From the NCBI RefSeq assembly GCF_047948215.1, contig NC_134465.1, positions 40,648,153 through 40,712,152 of the forward strand: a DNA stretch of 64,000 nt, read 5' to 3'. Under the pieces are notes generated by a model, which saw only the letters and a program-made list of their open reading frames with translations, was not told the origin of the DNA and did no database searches. Position numbers and translations under genes: made by a program. The DNA is from Lycorma delicatula. Lineage: Eukaryota > Arthropoda > Insecta > Hemiptera > Fulgoridae. Positions 46,894-57,331 of the stretch are shown in pieces (position 1 is the stretch's first letter; each line of letters opens with the position of its first letter).

Positions 46894-46921
46894 GGGATCG
46901 CAAAAGGTATTTTGCGATCCC
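46894..46921. repeat. Perfect 12-bp hairpin
   Basis: GGGATCGCAAAA (46894-46905), loop GGTA, TTTTGCGATCCC (46910-46921). It lies inside an array unit, 14 bp from the SINE tail. Confidence 0.9.
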
Positions 46922-46934
46922 CGGAAGGATAGGT

Positions 46935-47096
46935 CATTTTTTTCTTGTTTAACCTCCGGGACCACCGTTAGGTATTGTTTCAGAGGATGTGGTGAACGAT
47001 TTTGTAACGTGTGTGAAAATGCCAGGCCTGACCGGGATTCGAACCAGAGACCTCCGGATGAAAGGCCGAGACGCTACCACTCGCGCCACGAGTGGT
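46935..47096 (-). mobile_element. SINE family S2, minus-strand copy
   Basis: The minus strand shows a tRNA-derived head with box A GTGGCGCGAGTGGTAGCG and box B GGTTCGAATCCC, a short body with ACACGTTACAAAATCG, and the 3' domain CATCCTCTGAAACAATACC, GGTGGTCCCGGAGGTTAAAC, then A-rich tail. The uninterrupted array unit at about 47488 (GATAGGTCCTAGTCGCATG) shows the empty site; the duplicated target is short (GGTC). Confidence 0.85.
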
Positions 47097-48120
47097 TGGT
47101 CCTAGGTCCAACCGTTTTCAAGATATTAGCGCGAGCGAAATTCGCAAATGTCAGTTCACCTCAAACCCACTTTTCACTATGATTTTTTTTTGATAAATCA
47201 ACTCCATCTTGTAAATTTAAGAAAAACTATGATGAAGTTCTGCATCAATCGGTCATCATTACTTTCAGCGAAAACGGGTGTTGTGGATTTTTAATTTTTT
47301 ATAGATGTGATAGCTAATGATTGACAGATGATTTTATTTAATTTATATTATATATAAGAAACGGGATTTCTCAGACATATATTTCATTAAATAAAAAAGG
47401 GCGTATCTCGTAAACGGTGCGTCCTAGGTCAATTCTGATGCGATAGTGAAAGGCTTGCTAAATGATACTGTGCGATCACCCGAAACGATAGGTCCTAGTC
47501 GCATGCGTCTAGGGGCCACCATTATCGAGGTACTAGCGCGAGCGAAATTTGCTTATGTCAATTCACCTCAAACCCACTTTTCGCTATGATTTTTTTTCAA
47601 TAAATCTACTGTTTCATCTTGTAAATTTAAGAAAAACTGTAATGAGGTTCTGCATGATTGGTCATCATTACTTTCAGGAAAACGGGGTGCAAACATGTGA
47701 TTCTTTATTATATATGTTCCTTCATTTTTACGAGACTTAAAATAATTTCGTATAAAGCCGCAAAATACAGTAAATTTATCGATCAAACAGCTTCACGTCA
47801 CAATTCATAGTATGTTATAAATATATTTTGTAGTATTTACATATTATAGACTGTCTATGACGTCAGGGAATTCACTATAGCGGATGTCGATCATTCATAA
47901 TTAGTTGTTTTTTTTGGGTTTTTTTTATATATTCGTTTAGATCAGAGGTTCCCAAACTTATTTTTCTCATAGACCACTTTCAAAATTTTCCTGGTTCCAG
48001 TGGACCCCCTGCAGCTACATTTATACCATATTTCCAGCCGACGGAAAATGTGAAGATTAGATCTAACTATGAAAATTTGCGTTACGGCTGAGTTCCACGA
48101 ACTAACAGCTTCCGAAAAAA

Positions 48121-48268
48121 AAGTGAGAATCGATTGGTTAATTTTTGATCGACTGTGCTGTGAGTGGATGTCAAAAAAGTAAAGTTGGCCGAACAAAAAA
48201 AATGCTTCCATCCAACTTTACATTTTTTACATCTACTCACAGCACAAGAAAGCAATCAATTCTCACTT
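48121..48268. repeat. Inverted repeat inside the hAT (arms about 60 bp)
   Basis: 48121-48188 pairs with 48212-48268 around a 23-nt spacer, e.g. GTGCTGTGAGTGGATGT with its complement ACATCTACTCACAGCAC, and GTAAAGTTGG with CCAACTTTAC. The left arm has about 11 extra bases. Confidence 0.8.
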
Positions 48269-48488
48269 ATTTTATTTAGAAAACTTCCCATTCAGAGTGG
48301 TAAAAAGCAAAAGAAAAATAGTATATTTTTTTGTGTTGCATTTATTCAAATAAGTAATCATTACGCTATTAATTATTATTGTTATCATATTGCAATGTAA
48401 TATAATAAAATTGTCGTAATATAATTAAAATTAAACATTAATACCGTAATGTAACTTCTACAATGACAATCACAAAATAGTTACAATT

Positions 48489-48866
48489 TTAATGGGGGGA
48501 ATGTACTTGATGGATTGACAGCAAATTATCAATATTTGGCTTCAGTTTTGTTAGGAATAAGCGCAAATCTCCCTGTTCTGTGATATTGAATCTGCTCCTT
48601 TTTTTTGATAAAAGGTTTGTAACGACACTAAAACTTTTTTCGACAAGATATGACGAGGGAATCGCTATCAAAAGCTTTCTCGCAATTCCCCATAGTCCAG
48701 GATATTTTTCTGGTATTTCTGCCTGCAGCCAAAATGTTTGATACCCTCTTTTAAATTTCACCTTCAGCTCCTCATTAGTGCTAAGCTCGAGTAGCTCCTC
48801 TTGTAATATCACATTCTCCACTTCCGTTTCATCAAATGGATTTATGATCCGTGGTGGTATTTCCAT
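48489..48866 (-). pseudogene. hAT transposase C-terminus (ZBED5/FAM200-like)
   Basis: A 125-codon open frame holds the C-terminal part of a hAT transposase: FKRGYQTFWLQAEIPEKYPG, LWGIARKLLIAIPSSYLVEK, SFSVVTNLLSKKRSRFNITE and DLRLFLTKLKPNIDNLL. The P-(S/T)-SYL-E--FS pattern and D-RL-L-KL-P-I--L end are typical of the hAT group that gave rise to ZBED5, FAM200 and GTF2IRD2-like genes. Residues 70-115 would be the dimerisation region. The N-terminal BED finger and the catalytic acidic residues are missing; only traces may lie at 48900-49130. It is transcribed, if at all, from within a deleted element and is likely a remnant. Confidence 0.8.
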
Positions 48867-49400
48867 CGTCAGAATATCTTCAAATCTGATTTTGATGTCA
48901 TCATGCAGGGCGATTAAATGTTGAACGTATGTTTGAATATCCTCATCAAGGCATTCTACCTGTCACAAGTTTGAAAACTGAGAAAATACGCGCCGACTAA
49001 TAATTTGCTTCATAATTTATCAATTTTCATAAAATTAATCAATTTTCCAAGAAAAGCTGAAATTACACCCTTTGTTTTTATTAAATTGAGACTGTCCCCT
49101 TGTAATTGTAAGTTACAGTCGCTGAGCTTCTCAAAACATTATCTGCCTAGATTGATACGCAAAGTCAAGCCAACATTTTAGTTCTTCACTATCGAAACCA
49201 GATGAATTTTCGTGCCGCTTACGAATTGTGAACCCCCATTTTTTTGTCATGCCAACGTAGACCCCCGTCGAGTCTCCCGCGGACCCCTGGGGGTCCACCT
49301 GGACCACTTTGGGAATCAATGGTTTAGATAGATATTACAATAGCATTGATCTTTAATCTTGTGATAAATATCATATATTTTCAGCATCATCTGAAACTTC

Positions 49401-49934
49401 TAAATCTTAGGCAATGTCCCTAAGAAAAAGCCATAGTATTGACATTATCTGTAGCGACTTTTATGTTCAGAATTCAATAATGCCAATCTGTTTTGATTGT
49501 AACAAGTGTTTATTACACGTTTCTTTGAACTAGACAATACCATCTTGTGTAATTTTCCAAATTAGATTCGTCAAGTCAGGCTTTGTAGTAATTAAAATTA
49601 ATATTTTTTTTATGGCTATTGCTTTTTTCGTAATTTTATTTGTTGCAGTCTTAAAAATGTACATTTTTGATCTCCATCAAATAAATTCGATTGTTTGAAT
49701 ACCGTTTATTTCAAATGTAAACTTAGCCAACACTTTTTTATTTTTTGTAAAATGATTTGGATAATGTTTTTTGATAATCTGATGTGTCAAAGTGTCGAAT
49801 AATTTGCCGCCTTGGTTCAATACCTCGGTTATGTTAAAATATTCTAAATATTTTGTTGTTCGTTGGTTCATTAAAATAAATAAAACGCTTTATGTCGTTT
49901 ATAATATAAATTATTTTTATTATAATCTTGAACT

Positions 49935-49937
<3 letters not shown>
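49401..49937. other. No gene seen
   Basis: AT-rich. No recognised coding or structural signal; the 64-codon minus-strand frame at 49677-49871 has no family resemblance. Confidence 0.4.

Positions 49938-49992
<55 letters not shown>
49936..49992. repeat. GT then TA microsatellite
   Basis: Five GT units run into about 23 TA units. Confidence 0.95.
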
Positions 49993-49996
<4 letters not shown>

Positions 49997-49997
49997 G

Positions 49998-50450
49998 TGA
50001 TTCAGGAGGATAGGACAATACTTTGACAACTCATTCTAGAGGCTAAAAATAAGAAAAAAGTTCGTATGAACATAGGTCCGAAAACGCTTCGTTAGCGAGT
50101 TTTACAGGGTGAAAGATTTCGCCCGAGTTTCAGTTCTACCGGGTAAATTAAAGCTTTCTGAAATTCTGTGAACGCCAATTAAGGGGCTAATTCAATTGTT
50201 TTTTATGGTTTATTGAGCCGGGAAATCGAAAAAAATAGCTTCCAGAACTGTATCTCTCTTAGTTTCTAAGATATCCCATGTAAAACGCCAAAAATAGGGT
50301 CAAAAAACACATTTTTTTACGTTTGACGTACAATAACGTTGTTAAATTGGCCAAAAATCATAGATTTTTTAAACGTAAATTGTAGAGAATTTAATTATAA
50401 TAAGATTGATGTAAATAATGTCAACAAAAAAGAAATAAAATTTTAAACAT
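49998..50450 (+). mobile_element. 5' end of DUF4817-type transposon, copy 1 (truncated)
   Basis: Begins GTGATTCAGGAGGATAGGAC and aligns with 51045-51500 over about 450 bp, including CAAAAACGCTTCGTTAGCGA-like text and GTTTGACGTACAATAA. It stops where the mariner relic begins. It contains no coding sequence; the coding start of the family lies farther downstream, as seen in copy 2. Confidence 0.65.
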
Positions 50451-50830
50451 GTCGACTTTTTTCACATTCGGATTTTTTTGTGACGTTCTGTTAAGACGTG
50501 CGACACTCGACCTGCACAAACCTTTCTGAAGCCTTAACGGTCTTGAACAATGCGACCGAAACAGTTCTTGAAATAACAGGAAAAAAAGAGCCAGGTCGGA
50601 AATCGTTGAGCGACGATCTTTTCTGATTTCATCATCGACGCGTTTCAACAAGTCCTCGGTGATTATCGAGGGCCTCCTCGAACGTTTTTCATCGTGTAAT
50701 TAATTCTGTTATTTCTAAATCTTTCACACCATTTTCGGATGTTTCTTTCATTCATTACATTATCACCGTACACAGAAACTATCTGTCCATGAATTTCAGC
50801 CAGCTTAACGTTTTAATGGTTTAAATAACG
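50440..50830 (-). pseudogene. Mariner (HTH_48-type) transposase N-terminal relic
   Basis: The minus strand from about 50815 gives LAEIHGQIVSVYGDNVMNER and NIRKWCERFRNNRINYTM, the first helix-turn-helix of a mariner transposase (compare EIH-QIC-VYGEN-MSD--VRKWC--F--GR), then after a shift VDDEIRKDRRSTISDLA and FRKVCAG-V-L-E-HKK-like text (second helix-turn-helix and linker). No catalytic residues are present; it ends at the DUF4817-type repeat. A third mariner lineage member besides those at 36.7 and 40.6 kb. Confidence 0.7.
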
Positions 50831-51042
50831 TATGAACCAAATATTTCATAGCCGGTGACAACATCGATTTTCCTATTCATTTTATAACGTAAGAACTCAC
50901 TCGTAAACAAATATACTACAAAGCGACAACAGACAACAATGCAGTGTGTACATTACTAATGGGATTATGAACGACACAGTTTCTCCAACCTTAAGAAGAG
51001 AAATTTCCCAGCGGTCTTTACTTTAGAGATATCCCTATATAC
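50831..51042. other. Spacer
   Basis: Probable leader of the mariner relic; no further signal. Confidence 0.35.
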
Positions 51043-51904
51043 AGGTGATTCAGGAGGATAGGGCAATACTTTGACAACTCATTCTACAGGCTAAAAATAA
51101 GAAAAAAGTTCGTATAAGCATAGGTCCAAAAACGCTTCGTTAGCGAGTTGTACAGGGTGAAAGAATTCGCCCGAGTTTCAGTTCCACCGGGTAAATTAAG
51201 GCTTTCTGAAATTCTGTGAAGGTCAATTAAGGGGAAATTCTATTGTTTGTTATGGTTTTTGAGTTGGGAAAAAGAACAAAATAGCTCCCAGAACTGTTTC
51301 TCTCTTAGTTTCTACGATATGCCGAGTAAAAGTCAAAAATAGGGTCAAAAACACATTTTTTTACGTTTGACGTACAATAAAGTTGTTAAATTGGCCATAA
51401 ATCATACATTTTTTAAACGTAAATTGTAGAGAATTTAATTATAATAAGATTGATTGATGTAAATAATTTCAACAGAAACAAATAAAATTTTAAACAAGTC
51501 GATTCTTATTAACAACAAAACCGACGAAAACTTAGAAGAAAATGATACAAAAAAAGAAAACGGATGTGTCTAGTAGGTACTATAATTTTACAGCTACGGA
51601 AAACAAGTTGGCAACACTGAATTTTTTTCATCACAATTTGTTTAAATACTATTCATTGTTGTCAGTTAATTTTGGTAATGTGTTAAATAACCTTTCGCTG
51701 ATCAATCGTGTTTGCAGTATTACGTCGAATTCTTATCGTAAAAATTTCAGAAAACTGTTAAGAAGTGTAATTTTGTTTAATTCTGTCAAAAAACGTGAAA
51801 TTCTGTTTAGTTTTGTTTTGAAAAATGCCGCGTATCTTCACTAATGCCGAATATGCCGACATGATTTTCGTCTATGGATTTTCGATTGATTGTTTTCGTC
51901 TTAT
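51043..51904 (+). mobile_element. 5' end of DUF4817-type transposon, copy 2, with start of its transposase
   Basis: Starts CAGGTGATTCAGGAGGATAG. After about 780 bp of leader the codons at 51823-51882 read MPRIFTNAEYADMIFVYGFS, the conserved start of the DUF4817 helix-turn-helix found at the N-terminus of insect Tc1/mariner-related transposases. The frame then degenerates into a short direct repeat (GATTTTCGATTGA) and is cut by an RTE LINE tail at about 51910. The fragment at 524-890 could be the downstream part of the same family. Confidence 0.7.
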
Positions 51905-51909
51905 GGATT

Positions 51910-52098
51910 TTCGATTGAATATTGGAGGGACAGGTAGAAGGAAAAAATTGTGTAGGCAGGGAACGTTTTGGAATATGTAAAACAAATTTTTAGGAATGTA
52001 GGATGTAGGGGGTATACCGAAATGAAACGACTAGCACTAGATAGGGAATCTTGGAGAGCTGCATCAAACTAGTCGAATGACTGAAGACAAAAAAAAAA
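51910..52098 (+). mobile_element. RTE LINE, 3' tail copy
   Basis: Begins ATATTGGAGGGACAGGTAGA (codons for ILEGQVEG) and ends with AGTCGAATGACTGAAGAC and poly(A) of nine. Short indels break the frame. It sits exactly where the mosaic block copy 2 begins. Confidence 0.88.
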
Positions 52099-54264
52099 TT
52101 TCTTGTCCGTAAAATTATACAAAATAGTTATACAAAAATATTCTACGATATAAAATAACGAAAGTCGGTCTTGTTGCGCAAGAGTTAAAAAAAAATTTCT
52201 TTAGATATGTAAATAATAAAATTAAGAATCTGTTTTAATATTACGAGAGTAAATTAAAATCTTTATACAAATCGTTAATGTTTTTTATTTTTTAAATTTA
52301 TTTTGAATTAAAACTACTTTAAGGAATTTATGTCTTAGGCCCGTATATAATTTTAAGGCCGATCTTCCTCTCTTGCTTAATGTCATAAGTGTCTGTACAA
52401 GGGTGCTAGTAAGGTTAATTTTTTATTCACAACAAGCATTTATATATGTGCACGCTACTTAAGAAAAAAAAAAAAGTTAAAAAAGTGTTTATTAAAAACA
52501 CGAATGAAATCTCTTCCTGGTGTCTTTTTTTTATCATTATTTTGGCAGGCCGCCAAGAATTAAACTGACAGCTTAAATAGTTTAGTTGTCATGTACAGAG
52601 GGGTTAACGAGAAATTTTTTTTCTTAATATAAATTATTCTATTGTGTCTGTAATATATATATATATTAAAAATGGGGCACGGACTGTTGATAGACAAGGA
52701 CAGATATAGCTGAAAAATCGGTTTAACTATTCTGTCGTCGATTGCTGGTGCTTTGATGCTCCTCAGCTCAGTCGATTTAAAAGCGATCATGTCAGAACGA
52801 TTTAACGATGACCCAGTTCAGTTCAGTTATCTTTATTTATTTTATTACTGTTATTATACAAATAATACTGCAATACGGTTATCATTGTACATTACAACAT
52901 TATTTTTCTTGAACTTAAACTTCTGTGTTGCAAACAAGAGAAGGTTTATTTGCGTTTACTATTTATAAAATAACCGATTCCACTTCTTTATCCGCGAATT
53001 AATTTCATTATTTTCATATCTTGTCTTTGTTTTTTATCGGCAGACGTTAACCTACTATATCTTCTTAATTGAATAAAATGATTAAAAAATGACTGGTAAT
53101 TTTTTCAGTCTCATTTCTTCCGTATTTAAGATAAATAAACTATGTAACTCTTTCTTCTTACTTATGTAAGATATAATACATATGTTAATATAGTTCTACA
53201 GCAGTTTTACAATAAGAAGAAATCTATTGTAAAAATGCGCTTTTTATGTAATGCGCTTCTTTTTATGTAATTACTAGCAGACCCGACAATGCTTCGCTAT
53301 ATATATATATATTGCGGTAGCCGAAAATCGACAAACCAGGCTTAGGGGCCTCCATATCGCATGAGCCATAAACGGAATAGTGCGTCAGACGCGTTTCCGG
53401 GGTCGCGAGTGAATAGTTTTTTCGCGAGTTATATAGTTTGAAGACTTCAAATACGGTAAGTCGCGCACAAAACAAAAACGCGGTCTAAACAAATTTTTTT
53501 TTTTTTTTTTTTTTCTCGTGTGTGTGTTCTGCTTCTTTTGTTGCAGATGCCAACAGCCACCACAAAAACAAATGGTTTCTTCACTGCGGCCACGCGGTCC
53601 CCCCAACCCCTTCTCAGACACACGCGTGTCTGAAGGTTAATAATTACGTGGAGAGAATAATTACTGTTTACTTCTTTCCAGAAAATCGCCGCCCCAAAAC
53701 CGCGATCGCGAATAGGTATCACCATCTGTAAGTTAAACTTACAGTAAGATAAAATAACCCAGCAATTGCGACTCCTCCGGAAAAGGGGACACATTGCTCC
53801 CTCCTTATAGCTAGTGCCCCGTTGTGGCGTATTCCTGCTAGCCTATTAAAGAGTTAGCACCGAAAGGACTTCAGTGGACGGTCTGAAGGGGAATTACGTC
53901 GGGAGGACAGGCTTTATAAGCCTAGCCTTCCGCGGTCGGCCCATGAAATGGGTTCGATAACGCTGGTTTAACAACGGATTGGAATGCAATTAAATCCGTC
54001 TTAAATTCACTAAAATAATAATAGACAAAACTTGAAAAATTAGATCCGAGATTAAAAAAATAACCCTTTTAAAAACAAGCCCGATTAGAAAGATCCAGCA
54101 GCAAGGGACTCTGTCCAGGTTCTGCGATAAAGTAGGGAGTAATAGACTCCTGCCAACTTTGCATTCCATTCCATTCCATATATATATATATAGAGAGAGA
54201 GAGAGAATTTAAATGAAAACAATTGAAGATTTGATAAAAACAAAGCTGAACTTCACAAATTTTA

Positions 54265-54420
54265 CCTTTCACTTATTCTCCTTCCCCTTTTCCCTTTCCA
54301 ACTTCTCCCTTTCACCCTTCTCCCTCCTCCTCTCCCAGTTTCCTTTTTACCGTTTCCCGTTTTCCCCTTTTCTCTTTCCACCTTTTCCCAGTTTTCTATT
54401 TTCCCTTTTGTCCGCGCGTA
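54265..54420. repeat. Polypyrimidine tract of about 150 bp
   Basis: The plus strand is almost only C and T, with repeated CCCTTTTC and TCTCCCTTTC words and few purines. Such tracts can form triplex DNA. Confidence 0.9.
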
Positions 54421-54524
54421 AATCAGTCCATTAGTTTTTTGGTATTTAGTGGACACACATACAAACATGCCTTTTATATATATAAAAAGTCTGTATGTGC
54501 ATTTGTTTGTTTGTTTCGTAAATA

Positions 54525-54780
54525 TCTCGACACCTAGCGGGTATAGTTTTTGCAAAAATATTTCTTTTCACGTAACTAATATTCATATTCTGAATATGAA
54601 CCAAATCGGTCCATAAATATAATTTTTCTAAATATTTCTAGACCCCAGCGCCATCTTTCGGGTTCATATTTTGCAGAGGTAATTATTTCCATATAAGTAA
54701 CATGTATTCTGAGTATGAGGCAAATCGGACCATAAATACAATTTTTCGAAATATCACGACGCCAGCGCCACCTAGCGGGT
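54525..54780. repeat. Imperfect tandem units of about 120 bp
   Basis: The phrase TATTCTGAATATGAACCAAA at 54586 and its variant TATTCTGAGTATGAGGCAAA at 54706 are each preceded by a short TTTTGCA segment and followed by ATCGGTCCATAAATA-type text and a CAGCGCCA-CT block. CACCTAGCGGGT appears at the start and end of the array. Confidence 0.75.
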
Positions 54781-55107
54781 CCTAATTAATTCAGAAACCT
54801 TTCCTGGCATGCGTTCAGCTATTCCCCAAAGTGTCATCGCTATCGGATGTACGGTTTAGGAATACTGAAAGGTGTATCGAAACAATTGTTCGAACAAAAT
54901 TCACTTGAAAATCGTCATCATCATTACATCTGTCCTTAGACTGGACCCTGGCAACTTGTGCGTCTCCATTCTTCTACAATTTTCACTCCTTTCCGGCATC
55001 TCTTCTTTGCATCTTCTATTGATCTCTCTATCTTTTGCTTTAATACTTCTTCTCTCACGATATGCTTCGGCCGATTAGCTTTTCTTTTTTTTTTTTTGAT
55101 TAGTTTC

Positions 55108-55520
55108 TACAGCGTACAAAAAGTGACGTTATTAGAAAATGAGTAAGTTAAAATAATTGTTGAAAGCGGACTCCATTATGCGATTTACATAATTGAACAC
55201 GACGTTGCACGCTCTTAAACACATGTTGTAACGTTTATTTAGAAATTGCAGCGACACATCGTTCGATTTCGCTCTGCAATCTGGAAACTGTGTGAGGATT
55301 AGTTATATAAGAGGCATCCTTAAGGTATCCCCACAAGAAAAAGTCAGGGAGGGAAAATAATGAGACCGGTGGGGACACAAATCCTTTGAAATCACTTAAT
55401 CGTGAAAACATCGATCAAAGAAAGTCGTAATATTGTCGACTGTATGAGTCGCAGCGTTGTCCTGTTGAAACTGCGTGTACTCTAGTCGGTCTACATGTAT
55501 GGGATTTACAAATCGGTGTA
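55108..55520 (-). pseudogene. Mariner-like family M1, 3' fragment, second block copy
   Basis: Starts with the terminal repeat TACAGCGTACAAAAAGTGACG and matches 4126-4500. Minus-strand codons include a damaged PDFFLWGYLKDASYI, NPHTVSRLQSEIERCVAAI and LQHVFKSVQRRVQLC, the transposase C-terminus after the third catalytic block. Better preserved than copy 1. The rest of the transposase is missing. Confidence 0.7.
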
Positions 55521-55899
55521 CCATCTGTATGTAGCGAATATGTGTAATTTTTCAAGTTTTTCCTTCTTGGCAGTAATACTCCGTGGATGTTACATTAAAT
55601 AAATATAACGAGTCCCGTCATCCTTCAACAAGAATTTTCTCAAATTCTCTCCTGTATGACGTCAGATGCTGTTGTACATACCGAAGGTCACGCGCATAAT
55701 TCCCTCTAAGTTGCGCGGCCGCGCAATGATTTTAGAGGTATTACTATAAATTGCACAGGTAAATTTATTTTCCGCGCATCTCCAATCCGCTATTGTAAAT
55801 ATGTAAGGTATAGTTGTTTGTTTAAGACTACGGAGTAGCATACACCGGGAGTTTATAACTACTATTCACAATAAAAACATTCTATTCATCCCATAAAAA

Positions 55900-56320
55900 A
55901 TTGTAATGTTAAGAGTGATGGAGCCAGTGTTATGCTCGGGAAGAAAAACGGAGTAGCAACACATTTAACTGAACAACACTGTGTAGCACGTAGGGAAGAT
56001 TTAGGATTAGATGATGTACGGAAAAATGCATCTATTATGAAGGATATAGAACTGTGTACTCAATGTTTCACCGAACTGGCATCGAAAAAAAAATTGAAGA
56101 ATAATTCAAGTGTTAGAGCGTGTTGTTAGATCATTTAAACCGATAAATGAAGATAGATGATTATCCAAGTATTTCGCGACAAGAAACAAATTACGATACA
56201 TGAAGATTATTGAGTATTGTAAAAGTCAGACAATAGAATGGGTCCCAATTTGTAAACATTGTGAAAAAATTCTGACTAATTCACAATATCGAGTAGCAAT
56301 ATTTTCTTTGAAAGATAATT
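55900..56320 (+). pseudogene. hAT transposase, internal region
   Basis: Forward codons read KSDGASVMLGKKNGVATHLT, a hallmark of hAT transposases (SDGA-VM-GK--GV---L, in the RNase-H-fold core near the second catalytic Asp), then LGLDDVRKNASIMKDI and a lysine-rich end at 56126. A degenerate continuation runs to 56320 where M2 is inserted or joined. It is probably the same hAT whose C-terminus is at 4690-4952 in the other block. Confidence 0.7.
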
Positions 56321-56329
56321 AGACTAGCT

Positions 56330-57331
56330 TATATCCTTGTAATAATAGTGATTTAATAAACCCTTGCTTATTATTCGATCATCAAAGAACTCTTGCAGAA
56401 AATCCACAGTTTTTCGAGACGTGTGGCATGTAGCGCCGTCTTGCTGAAACCAGCAATACCGTTCTTGAGTTTCCAGGAGGGACACAAATCGGCGCACAAT
56501 ATTCCTGCATACTTCACCATTTACTGTCTGTTCGAAGAATACGGGTCCGACTATAGGATGACGAGATATCGCACACCACACACCAATTTGTTCAGGATGC
56601 AAAGATTTGTCTTGTAAAGCGTTAGGATTTTCAACCGCCCAAATTCGACAGTTTTGACTGTTCACGTAACCATCGAGATGGGTCCAAGCTTCATCGCTAA
56701 AGAACACTGTGTTCAAAAATCCGATTCCGTTATCGTTTACGAGAGACCTAAACCAACGGCAATATTGCAATCGCATGTTTAAATCTGGAGGCTGAAGCTC
56801 TGACTAATCGTACGCGATACGGATACAATTTCAATTTTTAGCGGCTTTCTGAACACATGAATATGCCAAACCGACTTGCGTGGAAAGTTTTCGTAAAATT
56901 TTCCGTGGAGAAAGAGCGATCTTGTTTTCACATTCTCTAAAACGTCATCTGTCAAGCGACCGCTACGTTTTCTGTCGCAAACACTACATGTCTCTCGAAA
57001 TCGGTTTGCTAGCCTAGAAATTGATATTTTTTCTGGCGGAAGAACACCAACAAATTTAATTTGAAATGATTCTTTTACACTCGCGTACGATTTCGTAGCA
57101 AAATATTGTTCAAGAATGAAAACTCGTTCTACGGTAAAAAACATTCTGTTCGTAACACGACCGGAAATGGCACAAAAGTTTACACAGTTCAAGGAGAATC
57201 AACTCACACTACTGTATCTATACCGGTTGGGTATCGCTACCAACTTCGTGTCACAAAAAAAATTTCCCTTTCTTAGAAAAAAATTACCAGACATTAACAA
57301 TTGAGTAACAGGACTAAAAAATCACTCTGTA
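56330..57331 (-). pseudogene. Mariner-like element M2, truncated copy with transposase
   Basis: The right end has the M2 terminal repeat (GAGTAACAGGACTAAAAAAT, CACTCTGTA) ending at 57331, next to AATATAAATGAAG, the sequence that is uninterrupted at 4938 in copy 1. On the minus strand: ISRLANRFRETCSVCDRKRS and the linker in one frame (57192-56779), then LQYCRWFRSLVNDNG, FFSDEAWTHLDGYVNSQ, GVWCAISRHPIVGPVFFEQT, ERYCWFQQDGATCHTSRKTV and DFLQEFFDDRIISKG in another (56776-56324). First and second catalytic Asp are intact, but the third block and the left terminal repeat are missing, so it is immobile. Confidence 0.85.

Larger units (their letters stand above)
47943..49321 (-). mobile_element. hAT element with 8-bp target duplication
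   Basis: GTTTAGAT is duplicated at 47935-47942 and 49322-49329; hAT elements make 8-bp duplications. The ends CAGAGGTTCCCAAACTT and the complement CATTGATTCCCAAAGTGG of the right end share the short imperfect hAT-type terminal repeat. The paralogous array unit at 45795 (ATTGGTTTAGATAGATATTA) is the empty site. At 1379 bp it is shorter than autonomous hATs, so internally deleted. Subterminal CC(A/C)CT-type words (GGACCCCC, GGACCACTT) are repeated near both ends. Confidence 0.9.
45090..49400. repeat. Local array of related units of about 400 bp
   Basis: An anchor phrase (variants of TGCATCAATCGGTCATCATT followed by ACTTTCAGCGAAAACGGG) starts at about 45098, 45508, 46748, 47243 and 47653. Each is followed by variants of TCTCGTAAACGGTGCGTCCTAGG and CTAGCGCGAGCGAAATTCGC. 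The last full units are about 410 bp apart. The flank beginning TTGGTTTAGATAGATATTAC occurs at 45800 and, split by a hAT, at 47935 and 49322. The array is interrupted by a SINE, a hAT and a tRNA-like piece. Non-coding. Confidence 0.75.
53090..54895. other. Copy-2-specific stretch, unidentified repeats
   Basis: It has no counterpart in copy 1. It contains CTAGCAGACCCGACAATGCT followed by a TA run (53271-53313), a poly(T) of about 23 (53491-53513), a GC-rich piece at 53780-53990 resembling a LINE 3' region (not proven), a pyrimidine-rich tract (54265-54420) and a tandemly repeated piece (54525-54780). No coding region is supported. Confidence 0.45.

Noticed and set aside
45090..47700. CRISPR-like array
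   Set aside because: Units are about 400 bp, uneven and diverged; context is eukaryotic.
49998..51500. Direct repeats of about 450 bp as a possible LTR pair
   Set aside because: No primer binding site, no gag-pol between them, and copy 2 continues into a DUF4817-type transposase start.
53385..53794. Several overlapping minus-strand frames of 78-115 codons
   Set aside because: They cross a homopolymer tract, contain lysine runs from poly(T), and have no recognised motif.
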